A stretch of DNA of 23,057 nucleotides from Ophiothrix spiculata (Eukaryota; Echinodermata; Ophiuroidea; Amphilepidida; Ophiotrichidae), in NCBI GenBank assembly GCA_000969725.1, contig JXSR01S045136.1. The stretch is one strand, 5' to 3'. The position numbers and the translations under genes were made by a program. This document shows positions 1 to 11,000 of this stretch, piece after piece (positions within the stretch are counted from its first letter, which is position 1; every line of letters starts with the position of its first letter). Below the pieces are notes generated by a model, which saw only the letters and a list, made by a program, of their open reading frames with translations, searched no databases and was not told the origin of the DNA.

Positions 1-46
1 AAATTACACATATGGTTATTATTCTAGTACATATAGACCGGCTTAC

Positions 47-356
47 CAAAGTAAAGTGAAAGTCAGTTCCAGTATAATTAAACCGACAGTAGCTGAAAAT
101 TGGTTGTTTTTTGGCATCTCCATAAGTCTCTACCATCCTCCAAGCTTCAGAGATTCTGGCATCAACACAACTGCTGATATTGAGTGTTTCCTCTGGTACA
201 TAGATTGATGGATAGAATGCAGTGGTTTGACTAAACAGCCATGGAATGTAATCATTAGCCTTCATCACAGATGCGGCGCATGTTGTGATGTTCTTCCGAA
301 CATCGTCGTGGCAGTATGGGTGATGATAAAATCCCCATTGACCATGTGGCCTTAAT
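47..356 (-). CDS. Hyaluronidase exon 3
   Basis: The acceptor TATCAG lies at 362-357. One base completes Arg214, then 103 codons run through WGFYHHPYC, a YPSIYVP segment (conserved in GH56 as YPSIYMP-like) and an ISEAWRM helix. A good donor, GTAAGC, lies at 46-41, phase 0. The next exon must be left of the window. Confidence 0.85.
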
Positions 357-3300
357 CTGATAGAAAAAGAATAGCAACAGTGATGATGTAGTTTTGATAA
401 TGTTTAAAAAGTTGCTTTCATTCCTGTATGCAAGGTTTAGGTTAATTTAAAACATGCGGTATTCCACAGGGGGCAATATTAGGACCACCAGGTTCACTTA
501 TTAGATTGAAGTCAAACCTAGCTCTAGGTACTTTTTGAATTAATGAATTACTGACAATTTTGTTGCTTGTCTGTGTTAACAAAAGTGGTGGACTATACAA
601 GGGTTAAAAATGGGGACATGTATCAAATTCTTTAGGGGAACCTATACTTTGTAAACCTTTAAGTATGCAGCAAGTAGCCGATTAATGCACTTAAACCAAT
701 ATGTCCATATGAGGAAGTGAATTAATCCATATTTTTTGAATCATAAAACACATTGCAAATCTTGCTGAATATTCAAATGAACTTATGTTCAATGTTTGTC
801 CAAGTGGTAGCAACAAAATTAGCCAAAAATAATACCCAAATTATGAAAGATTCACATGCAAAAATATTGATATGCAGTGATTTGGTCTTAATCAATCCTA
901 ATCAATCATTACTAGTCTCTTACACAATACAAAACCACCAGTTCATAATGTTGTAGAATGCAAGTGATGTGTTATGGATCTCGTAGCAGAGCCTGATTGC
1001 TTGTTGCCTACTTCAAGATTTATAGAGTATAGTTTGATGGGGAATGATCTCCTGAACATTTTGATATATTTTTAACCCTAACTCCCAAATGCTTTAAAAC
1101 TATCTAAGTCGAATACGTCATACAAAAATTTCCTGTTTCCCCTGGAATTCAAACTCCTGACCTCTCGCATTCCGATCCAATGTCCAGCTATGGCAAGCCA
1201 CTGAGTATGGCCTGCTATGGCAGGACTTTCGTGCCCATCTTTGTCCCCTGTCTGTGACGTATTTGGACTTAGACGAATTTGTTGATTTTTGCTTGTTGGA
1301 TTTTGTTGGATAGTGATGTGTTAGGGTTATATTGACAAGCTTTCTAAAACCTTACCATTTTATAGCCCAATTTATAAAATTCACACGATTTAGGTTGGAA
1401 TGAGAACTGGCTCCTGTAAATGGGCATATTGAGAAATACACAGACTGTAAAGTCTGTGTTTTCCACAGACTGTAAAGTCTTTTCAATGTTGAATGATTGA
1501 AACCTCAAAAATCAAAATTGTTTTTTTTAAAAACTTATTGTTGTTTTAAAACTCAAAATGCTCTCTTGAGTGATACAGACCTTTGGCCTAAAAGTAATGT
1601 GCCTTCCATCAGAGCCTTAGCTGCCTGTTCAAACTCCAGTTTTGCTACAAGTTGGACTGTGTCATCATCCCAATTTGGGTGCCTTTGTCGAACAAGCTCC
1701 ACAGATGCATTGCGAAGTGGTTTCATTATCCTAAATGGGAAATCCCATTGAGGAAACCATTTTTCCCAGTCAATTACTGCTAGACCAGAGAACTCAGGAT
1801 TTGGTATTGCTGTCAAAATATCTTCAGTTGCTTTTTCAAAATGCTGTGTTAGATTAACTACCTGATGAAAACAAAGGAGATTGGTCATATAGATTTTTTC
1901 AGCTTGATTTGATTTTTATCTGTTAGGGGACGTTGTTTATGTGGCCCCTGGCCCCCACCGACTTGTTTTTATAGTTTTGCCAATATCATGTAAAATCGTA
2001 AAATCAGCTGTTTTTTTCCCCATGTTTTTTCAATTTTTTTGGTTATTTTAGGCAAATTTTTATCTCCAGAAAAAACAAATTGTCCAACCCTATTTGAAAG
2101 ATCTGCATGCCCGTAAAACACTTTCTTTATCTTCAATGCTGTATTTTTATAGCATTTTTTGCCTTGGTGGAATGCTCATTGCTCAATTTTCATGTAAATT
2201 TTAGGAATGCTAATATTAGATGGATACAAAGGAATAATGTAGATATCGTTATAAAAACTGGGTGATACAGGAATCCCCTCATATATCAAGCTTTTTCAAA
2301 TGCTCAGTTTCCTACATGTAACCTTTTCTGGGGCACATGGTACATGCAGAAAAAGGAAACAAACAAAGAAACAAACAAAATCGGTGAATAGATTCATCAG
2401 GTTTGTTAGAAATCCATAACTTTAAATATTAATTTGACAAAACCTACCTTCTTAGTCAGGCAAATGATCCACTATTAACATCTTCCATCAAGAAATTTAC
2501 TGTGAAAGAGACTAGTAACGAGTACACGTCATATTTCCGAGCAAAATGTGTCACATGGTCATTTTCACGAAGTCTCCCAACGATGCGAGACAAAATATTA
2601 ACGTGAGTTCATAACCTGGGTTTGTCAAATTACTATTTTAGTTGTTATTAAAGAAACAAAAATTGCCCAGGAGGGGCGCTCAAAGAAAGAAGTGGTACAC
2701 ATGCTCATCAGACCACACCTCTTTTAGCTAAATAAAAAGAAGAGTACACAATAAATATATACTGAAAATTTCACATGATTCCAACCTTTCGTTTCATGTT
2801 AAAAACCTTTCAGCATTTTGAAAATCCCCATAGGGTACTGTGTTATAATTACAAATTACAAGCACATATGAAAGAATGGTTTGGGGAGTCGTAACATATG
2901 TCAGTTGTGGATTCTTCTAAAAAACTCTATTTTGATAGAGGTGATCTTGAGGGTGAAAAGTGGATCATGAATTGCCCCGATCACTTTTTTTGGCCACCTA
3001 TTCTAAAATAAATACCAAGAAATACAACAGAAATGGCTTCCAATATATTATATTCATGTTTTTATGGCAGAAAATAGTGTGTTACGACATTGAGGGTCCA
3101 TTTCAGTGTGTTACGCCATTAAGGGGTCAAATGTCCATTATGCCATTAGGGGTCAATTTTAGTGTATTACGAGATTTAGGGGTATGATTTTAAATATTTT
3201 ACGACATAAAGGTTTGGAATTTCCTGTACATGATTACGACATTTAGGGTCCGATTTTGAGGTGCTCTGACGAGCATGCATACCATTTTTTTCTTCGAGCG

Positions 3301-3689
3301 CCCCCTATGAGAAAAATTGTTATAATTACCTGTGGCAGTCCGCCATTTATTTTTCTCACTTCGCCATCTGGAGCTATCTCAAGGAAAGGGTATAATCCCA
3401 GTATTTCATTGTAGAATATCGTAATAGCATCTCCATTCCATTCGGTGCCATCAGCATTTGTCAAAATCCCATATGACTCGAGACCGAGATCAACCCCATA
3501 TTTTGTCTTGCAGTCATTTCTTGGCGCATTCCATACAGCTTTGAACACCACATTAGAGCTTTGGTTTGGTCCATTTCGGAAATTTGCATTGATTTCATTT
3601 CTGTTTATCTTTGCATAGTTTTTTGCCAGACAGGATATGTCTGTACAAAGTGACATCAGTAGTATGATAACATAGAAAGAAACTCCCAT
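47..3689 (-). CDS. Hyaluronidase, glycoside hydrolase family 56 (three exons, 3' end outside window)
   Basis: Joining 3330-3689, 1581-1861 and 47-356 gives 317 residues in one frame. GH56 enzymes hydrolyse hyaluronan (some also chondroitin) and are secreted, lysosomal or GPI-anchored. Residues 5-20 are hydrophobic and fit a signal peptide. Family landmarks follow in order: AVWNAP (51-56), YGVDLGLESYGI (64-75), the GDAITIFY...LGLYP stretch (86-101), INGGLPQ (114-120), the catalytic segment AVIDWEKW (148-155) with the acid pair D151 and E153, the RQRHPNW segment (178-184), and WGFY (221-224). Sequons include N42, N123 and N171. The start at 3689 is chosen because it precedes the signal peptide and has a strong context (A at -3, G at +4); in-frame ATGs at 3761 and 3758 would bury the signal. 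About a quarter to a third of a typical GH56 protein is missing on the left. The family call is firm; the paralogue is not assignable. Confidence 0.88.
642..1032 (+). mobile_element. Inverted-terminus repeat family R, copy 1
   Basis: About 390 bp in the hyaluronidase intron, starting CTATACTTTGTAAACC and ending TTTATAGAGTATAG, which are mutual reverse complements with mismatches. It is recognisably similar over its length to 15438-15832 and, inverted, to 7668-8055. It has no coding capacity. It is probably a non-autonomous DNA transposon; no target duplication is evident. Confidence 0.65.
1141..1225 (-). mobile_element. tRNA-derived SINE head (minus strand)
   Basis: On the minus strand an A-box-like segment (TTGCCATAGCTGG) is followed at the usual spacing by a B-box-like GAGTTTGAATTCC. 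The flanks do not form a tRNA acceptor stem, so this reads as a SINE promoter head rather than a tRNA gene. The body would extend toward lower coordinates and its end is unclear. Confidence 0.5.
1226..1580. repeat. Intron with short inverted/direct repeat
   Basis: 1438-1459 is a hairpin (ACACAGACT, 3-4 nt loop, AGTCTGTGT). Its 17-bp core at 1439-1455 recurs directly at 1464-1480. Nothing else is recognisable in this intron part. Confidence 0.5.
1581..1861 (-). CDS. Hyaluronidase exon 2 (catalytic DxE)
   Basis: The acceptor follows a pyrimidine-rich tract ending CAG at 1864-1862. The exon encodes residues 121-213 plus two bases, including the catalytic D151-W-E153. The donor reads AAAG|GTCTGT, a weaker match than usual, but it is the only choice that restores phase with exon 3 and gives the family-like junction LGQR-LRPHG. 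Confidence 0.87.
1862..2669. other. Hyaluronidase intron 1, distal part
   Basis: AT-rich, T-run-rich intron sequence. I see no exon, RNA gene or clear repeat here on either strand. Confidence 0.5.
2670..3310. mobile_element. Foldback/TIR element with internal tandem repeats
   Basis: The arms at 2670-2721 and 3258-3307 are imperfect reverse complements. Both carry GGGGCGCTC(A/G)AAGAA and, further in, ATGCTC(A/G)TCAGA. The interior contains a degenerate tandem repeat at 3079-3260. It lies in intron 1, only about 20 bp from the exon 1 donor. It encodes no transposase, so it is a non-autonomous DNA element at most. Confidence 0.6.
3079..3260. repeat. Degenerate tandem repeat, about 24-35 bp units
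   Basis: About six units share a core close to TTACGACATTTAGGGGTC, with AT-rich spacers of varying length. They sit inside the foldback element. Confidence 0.6.
3330..3689 (-). CDS. Hyaluronidase exon 1 (signal peptide and GH56 N-terminus)
   Basis: This exon has exactly 120 codons and ends after the CAG of INGGLPQ. The donor GTAATT lies at 3329-3324, phase 0. It holds the signal peptide, the first GH56 beta-strand region and conserved C60. The 5' UTR was not delimited. Confidence 0.87.
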
Positions 3690-4880
3690 CTTGTCTCTAA
3701 TTGTTGTACAACAGTTTACTGGGTTGATAACATGTACAGTATATGGATAGTTAATCATCACAATTTCTTCCTACAATTTGATAGATCGTGGAAGTAGACT
3801 GTGGAATGTCCCCAGGGAGCCACTCAAGTTTATTGATGTACACGTGCATGAACAAGTTGTATAGCTTTCCTTCATAAAATGCCCCTTAATAAGGATTTTA
3901 ATAGCACAGTTTTACTCAACATTGAACCCCTTTTAAGTGAATTTTCTTCAAATTTTGAAAAATACCCTTTTTTAATTTATAATCAGTATTCTGTTTTGAA
4001 AAATACCCCTTTTTGTTGAAAATTAGTGATTTCTGTATTGCTTAAAAGTTGACTCATTTTTCCCTGTTACTTTTCAGGCATGTGTACACCAATATAGCTA
4101 AATGGTTCCCTTGGGGAATGTATCTGTTTTGTTTTAATATAAGTTATCAAATTCCAAGATAGTGTCATTCAATAGCCCTGCCAACATAATATGAGCACTG
4201 GCCTTGCTACTAGGTGGCATTTCCTCTGTAGTTTCCCTTGATATTTTAATAGATACTGCCAGGGGGGGGGGGGCCTGCTCAAAATATTTTGGTAGGTATA
4301 AGCTATCAAGCTTTCCAACAAATAGGGTCTTGCAGAACTGATTTTGGTCAAACATGTGCTCTAGGGAACTGATTTTTTTCCTGAATCCAGGTCTCAAGAA
4401 CTGCTTTTTTTCACATAAAAATATAGAACTGATAATCAGCAAAAATTAGGTTGAAAACCATATTTATGTGTTAAAGCAGTATCACATGTACATTTTAAGT
4501 ATGGTAATGTTATATAATTAATAAATTAGAGAATACTGTAACATATAAATTCAAAAGATTTTATATTGCTTAATGATATTAATAAAAGAGATGTAGGCCT
4601 TGTACAAAAATGTGGATTGGGGACTCGCACATATATTGATGAATGGTTTTCAAAATACCACCTAAACAAGCTTCAACTTTCTTTAAAAACATGCCCATAA
4701 ACATGGATTTAGCGCAGTTTCTTCTTAAAAAACTCTTCCCATTTTGGATTTTTATCTTCAACTATTGAAAAACACCCTTATTTGTTAAAAACTGGTGTTT
4801 TTAGACCCCTAAACAAGATATGTGCTTTTTTTGCTCTTTTCCTTTTTTGATAATTTCATTCTTTATAATTTCTCTTGTAG
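3690..4880. other. Hyaluronidase 5' flank / sequence upstream of first visible WDR36 exon
   Basis: No exon of either gene was recognised here. It contains three degenerate copies of a GAAAAAYACCC(C)TT motif (near 3956, 3997 and 4766) and a G homopolymer at about 4262-4273. The hyaluronidase promoter should lie near 3700-3900 on the minus strand, but no TATA box or other core element is clear. Confidence 0.45.
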
Positions 4881-5010
4881 GCCCCTGCCGTCGATGTTGT
4901 AGCAGTAGGTCTTGCTGATGGAAGAATAATAGTGCACAACCTGAAATTTGATGAGATGATTGTCACATTTAAGGAATGGGGTACAGTAACTGCCATAGCA
5001 TTTAGAACAG
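4881..5010 (+). CDS. WDR36: WDR36 exon a
   Basis: The acceptor is TTGTAG (4875-4880) and the donor AACAG|GTAAGA. It encodes local residues 1-43 plus one base, starting at a codon boundary with APAVDVVAVG and ending TAIAFRT. Its 3' end and donor are the source of the repeat array in the following intron. Confidence 0.92.
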
Positions 5011-8000
5011 GTAAGAAAAAAATGCACATGATTTATGGTGCACAATGTCGCCCTGATCTGGTAATTCTAGAACACTTTTACAGAGTTTTGCTGAGATAAT
5101 TGCTATGTGGACTGGTAATTGCTATAGCATTTAGAATAGGTAAAAAAGCAGGTGTTTTATGGTGCACATTGTCTCCCCAACTTGGTAATTTTATGTGGCC
5201 TCAGAACACTTTTACAGTATTTGCCGAGACGATTACCACATTTAAGGAATGGGGAACAGTCACTGCCATAGTATTAAGAACAGGTGAATGAAAAAAGCAG
5301 TGATTTATCATTTGGCCTCAGAACGCACACTTTTACAGAGGTTTTTCTGAGACGATTGACACATTTAAGAAATGTATGGGGGACCTGCAATTGCCATAGC
5401 ATTTAGAACAGGTGAGGAAAAAATGCAGGTGATTTATGGTACACAATGTCTCCTGATTTGATTATTAATTACCGTCAGTGGGCTACACTTAATATCCACA
5501 CCTTTAGAAGTCTACCAAAGTAGGAGTATGAACTTGAAATGAATAATTGCACACTTCCTTGTGACACATGAGAGATGCCACTTTGCAAAAATATCTCAAT
5601 CTCTAGTAAAGTCTATAGCGTAGCGGTAATTTCCTCGCTTTGCACCACTGAGTCCCGGGTTCGATTCCCGGTCCCGGCGCTGTATGTGCATTTGGTTTAC
5701 AGTCCATGCTCGCTTCCGCAGGTTCTTCTCCGGGTACTCCGGTCTTCCTCCTGCATCTAAAACTGTAACTAGATTTTTCCATCTGAGTCTGCCCCCACCC
5801 AGGTTATGGGAAGCTGCACAAAGGGTGAATATTAATATTACAGCCGAAGTACCGATAGAATGTGCTCTACGGAAGCACTTCTAAGTGAAGTGAAATGGTT
5901 GTGACGATTTACCTGCAGCGAATCATGAGCGCTTTGTATCTTCGGTAAAAGGCGCTATATAAATGCCATTATTATTATTAACCATTCCAGTGGCATATCT
6001 CATACACCCTCATTGCTTGTTGAATTATTTTATGTAAGTTTTGCATAGAGGGAGTATAATTTTGGTTACAGAAACCAGAAACTGTTATGAAATGTCACAT
6101 ACATTGACATATGGTCATTTATGAGGTACAGCATCATAAAATTCAGTAAATTTGCACTAATACGAAATTCAGAAAGCCTGAAGATAAAACAACCAAGCTA
6201 ATTAATTACCCAAGTGAGGGAGCTCAAGCACTCTCTACGTAGTGGGGCAGTTGTTAGAAATGACACTATTCATTTTCATGTGTATTATATTTGACAGAAA
6301 GTTAGCAACAATTAGATAATTCATTCAAATACTTGATTTCTCTACGATCCAAAGTCAAGTTGTCAAAGAAAAAATTAATATATCAAATCACGATCTTGAC
6401 TAAGTGGAGACTAACGTAAACATTCTTGTGAATGAGAAGTTTATAGGGACCTTATATGACACAGAAAACATCAGTTCATGCTTCAAAAAATAATGCTTTT
6501 TGGCATGACTTGGTAGGTCTCGATCAACATTTTCAGGACCTTATAGGTCCAAGACAGAGACCAAGACGGAGGTTTCAAAGTCAAAGCTACTTAGACTGAG
6601 ATCACGATCTAAAAAAAAGAGGTCATGAGACGATCTCGAGACCAAGACCATGTCTCGAGACCTCCAACACTGTTGCTGACAAAACAGCATATAAATGCAA
6701 AATGTTTAACTTTTGAGAGAAAAACATTTCATAGTAGATCAAGGGTGCTATTTGCATTTCTAAAAGTTCACAGATTATTATGCTGTTCGGGCATGTCAGG
6801 GCCACGTAAGCCCATAAGTAAGACAATTTTCTTCAATTTAGTCATAAATAATGAGAAAGTTATTTGCTTTTATATCAGATGGCCAACCAATCATGGCAAG
6901 TGGAACAACATCAGGTAATATTTCGCTATGGAATCTGGAAGAGAAACGTCTTCAAGCTCAGATGAGAAACGCCCACAATGATGGCATAGCTGGGTTATCC
7001 TTCCTTCAGTCGGAGCCTGTCATGATTACCAACTCAGCTGATAATCATATTAAGGTATGTGTCACCCAACATAATTATATCTGTCAACTAATATAATGCT
7101 GCTTTCATTCTTATTGTCGCTTTGCAGCTTTGTAGCTTTGCAGCTCTGTCACTTGCTTCGTTTCACACTTTTGTAGCTTTGCAGTTTTGCCGCTTTGCAT
7201 ATTTGTGGCTTTATGTCGCTCTGAAAGTTGAATTCATTTCAACTCGTAAAATCTTGTCGTGTGACGCCGCTACGACAACCGGAAGTGGCAGGTTTTTTAC
7301 AAAAAATATACGTCACGCAGCGACAAAGCTGCAAAACTACAACAGGGGTGTGATTCTTCTGGATTTTTCCAGATATCAGGATTTTTTGTGTAGATTTCAG
7401 GATTTTTTTGTTCAAAATTTCCGCTATTTTATTTGTTTTCGGCCCGATCTGGGTCATTCTAGACCAGTTTTACGCTGGTTTTTCAGGATTTTTCACAGCA
7501 ACCGATATTTTTTCCAAAAGGCCAATCACACCCCTGCTACAAGAGTATGAAAACAGCATAAGAAGTACAAACCAAGCAATCAGACTCTGTAACGAGATCC
7601 ATAGCATATCTCTTGAATTCTGCAACACAACATTGCAAACTTGTTTTTGTATTGTGTAACAGCAAGACTAAACTCTGTAAACGTTGAAGTATGCAATAAG
7701 CAATCAGACTCTGTTACCAGATCTATAGCATATCCCTTGTATTCTACATCATTGTGAACTGGTGGTTTTACATTGTGTAAGAGACTAGTAATGATTGATT
7801 AGGATTAGAATTGAGATTAAGATCAAATCACTGCTTATTAATATTTTTGTACTTGAATCGTTCATGATTTTGGTATTATTTTTGGCTAATTTTGTTGCTA
7901 GTACATGGACAAACCTTGAATATAAGTTTATTTGAATATTCAGCAAGATTGGATATGTTGTTATGATTCAAAAAATATGGACCAATGTATTTCCCTGTAT

Positions 8001-11000
8001 GGTCATTTTGTGCGTTAATTGGCTGCTTGTATACTTCAAGATTTACAGAGTATAGCAATAATTGATTTGGAATGATTAAGACCAAATCACTGCATACTGA
8101 TATATTTTGTGCATGAATTTTTCATTACTTTTGTATTATTTTGGGCTAATTTTGTTGCTACCACATGAATTGAGTATGTTGCCTTAATTCACAAAATATG
8201 GACTAATTCTTTCTGCATATGGTCATATTGGTTACGGTTTGTAGAGTGTGGAGCAAAGCCCCTAAATAATTTGCATCATTTCTGACATGGGCTCAAATTG
8301 GGTGATTTAATATGGTGTTGATTCATTGGATATTGTCATAACGCCAGCATATTAAACCAAGCAAATCCTTGGTCTTATCGCATACCGGTTACTAAATTGT
8401 TTTCACATACAGATCTCTAACTTTAGTATTACATAAATTAATTTTTGTGAAATAATTGACCAAAATTTTAAGCAAAATACAAAGTGTGCTTATTTATATC
8501 AATACCAAATCAAAGAAAATCAATTGATTAAAATATTTGTTAGAAATCAAATGAACTGATGTGTTAATATATAGATCGGTATGTCACGTGATGTGCTTTT
8601 TAATAATTTTGGTATGTATCCTTTTACTGTTTCTCTAGATGTGGATTTTAGATCAAGCAGATGGGAGTGGTAGACAGCTGAGGGTGAGGTCAGGTCACAG
8701 TTCACCGCCAACTAGGATACGTTTCCATGGTAACAAAGGTCAAAATATCCTTAGCGCTGGTAAGTTGATTTTTCAAATCTTAATATTTTGATAATTCACA
8801 TCATAATTGAAAAATACATCTTTGTATAGGTTCCTATTTTAGGATGTGTATAATTTACTTTTAACTGATTGACCTTTACCTCAGAAATGCATTGTGCAAG
8901 ATTTCAACCTTGGCTTGTGTCTTGTTTTCTCTTGAGAGGCAAAAGAAAGTATGCAACCCTGGGGATGAGGCTGTTATGTAAATACACAAGAAATGGAAAA
9001 TAGGTATACCAATTAATTTTACATTTTGTTTTATATCTCCGAAAGTATAAGAATTTGGAGGTGAAATTTTGGATCCATAATCAGACAAATGAGGACTTTT
9101 ATTTGGCATAAAAATATATACTATAGTTCCGGTTGAACCCTGGGGGATGAAAATGTGATCGGAACATACATCATTGAGTGATATAATTGAGAGACAATTT
9201 AATTTGCTCTTCACCTTTGTATAACCAGTGCTATTAATTACTTTAAAATAAATATATTGTTTGTTTGTACTCCACTGCCCAACCCTACATTTAACAAATC
9301 CAGAAGAAGTTTTTTTCTATGCTGCTCAAAAGATTGCCGACCCTGGTTTTTGATAATTCCTGTTTGTTTTTCAATTTTCATTTTCTGAAATGTGAAAAAT
9401 TGATTAATCTCAGCAGTTTGTGTTAAAGATTAGAGCCTGTATTCCAGAAAGGTGTTTAGCTAAACCACTGTTTTATATTCCTGTCAATAGCATGGCTCAT
9501 TGAACTGTTCTGCTTGAAAGCTGCAATGGTTGGTATCATTCCTGGACAGTTGGTGTTCAGTCAAAACCGTGGTTTACCTAAATACCTTTCTGGAATACAG
9601 GCCTAGTTGTTTATATTGAATGTAGATTCATTTTTGTATATCATTTACTTGTATTTTGAAGATTTTGTATGGGGGGGGGGGTTGTGTGTCATAATGAGGT
9701 GTGTGTATATATTTGCAGAAATGTAAAAACCAAGTTTTCCTGACCGACCGTCCCTATCATTTTGAACCATTTGTAGTACAACCAAATGATATTTTTTTGC
9801 CTTATTATGTCAATTATTAGCATCATATATCATATCCTTTTTGTCTAACTTTGTAAAAGCACCCAGATAACTTTTTTTCGAATTTTCTGTAGAAATTAGA
9901 AGAGACATTTTTCTTATTTTTTAGGTCAAGACAGCTCCCTGAAATCTTTTTCAACTGTACATGAAAACCAAAATAAGGACCTTGGGCAGGCCTACTATAA
10001 CAGGGTATTAGGCAAGAAGAAGAAGGCTAAAGTGGAACACATGAAGATGCCACCTATCACTGCGTTTGTTTCAGGTCAGTTTTAATTTAAAGGAGAGTAG
10101 TGAGTAAGTGGCTGTTTCTCACTATGGTGAAGAGATATAATTACAGGAATATTTACAATTGGTGTAAGAAATACTGAAGTCTTCAATACTGGTCCACGCT
10201 ATGGCAAATGGCCATCAGCATCAGTGGATGAATGTGAAAATCAAAAATTATGGACGTAAAGTGATGAAAAAGGTAAAAAAAGAACAATAAACAAACTAAA
10301 AGTAGTATTTGCTGATGAGTGGTGACAACTTCTGGTGACAATACAACGGCAGAGGATTAATGGCAAAGGATAAACAACTGCCGAATTACATGTAACCGCT
10401 CTATCATCAACATTCTTCAATATTTGACACCTGTCCCAGGCCAATTTTTCAACAAGTTGTTACAATTTTATTTCAAGGTCCACTAGTGGGAAGTTGAAAT
10501 GTGTTTATCTACTAACCCTAAAGCATGCTAGTCCGCAATAAAATTGGTTCACATTTTTTTGCCGGAGCATGATGGAAAGGTTAAAGATCACCAACTCACC
10601 ACAATATCGTCACTTTATTATTAAAATTATATATGTAAACTTAAGAATTTAACCACTTTCAAAGGAGTCTGGAACCAGATAGGCCTTCGGCCTATTTTCC
10701 AGTCCTCCTCCGCATTAATGTATAAATGATATGTATATTTTCATGATGTATATACTGTCTTATTGCATATGTGGAAAGACGAATAAATTATGTTATGTTA
10801 TGTTACGTATACATATTCTATATAATAGTGAATCAGTGCAAAAATATCTTTACCGATGTACCATATTCTTTATGCGATTATAATTCTTAGTCCTGAGGCT
10901 GAGTGATAATAGTCTTAATTATAGCCAAATTCAGAGGGATAGATAGCTTAATTGCACTGCTTCACCAATATAACCATGTAGTATTTGTTATTATTACACC

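Noticed and set aside
3781-3849. Plus-strand stretch reading IDRGSRLWNVPREP, which resembles a WD blade end and might be a missing WDR36 exon
   Set aside because: The residues after LWNV do not follow the family, a stop comes soon after, and there is no convincing acceptor/donor pair in phase with the exon at 4881.
4134-4442. Minus-strand open frame of about 100 codons upstream of the first WDR36 exon
   Set aside because: It spans a G/C homopolymer and low-complexity text, resembles no known family and has no supporting signal.
5611-5685. Possible functional tRNA gene, because the B box is perfect
   Set aside because: The acceptor and D stems do not form, and the sequence continues into a SINE body that recurs at 13798.
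7122-7550. Plus-strand open frame of 142 codons
   Set aside because: It runs through the TTTGCAGCT-rich repeat and the inserted 194-bp TIR element, so it is a by-product of repeats.
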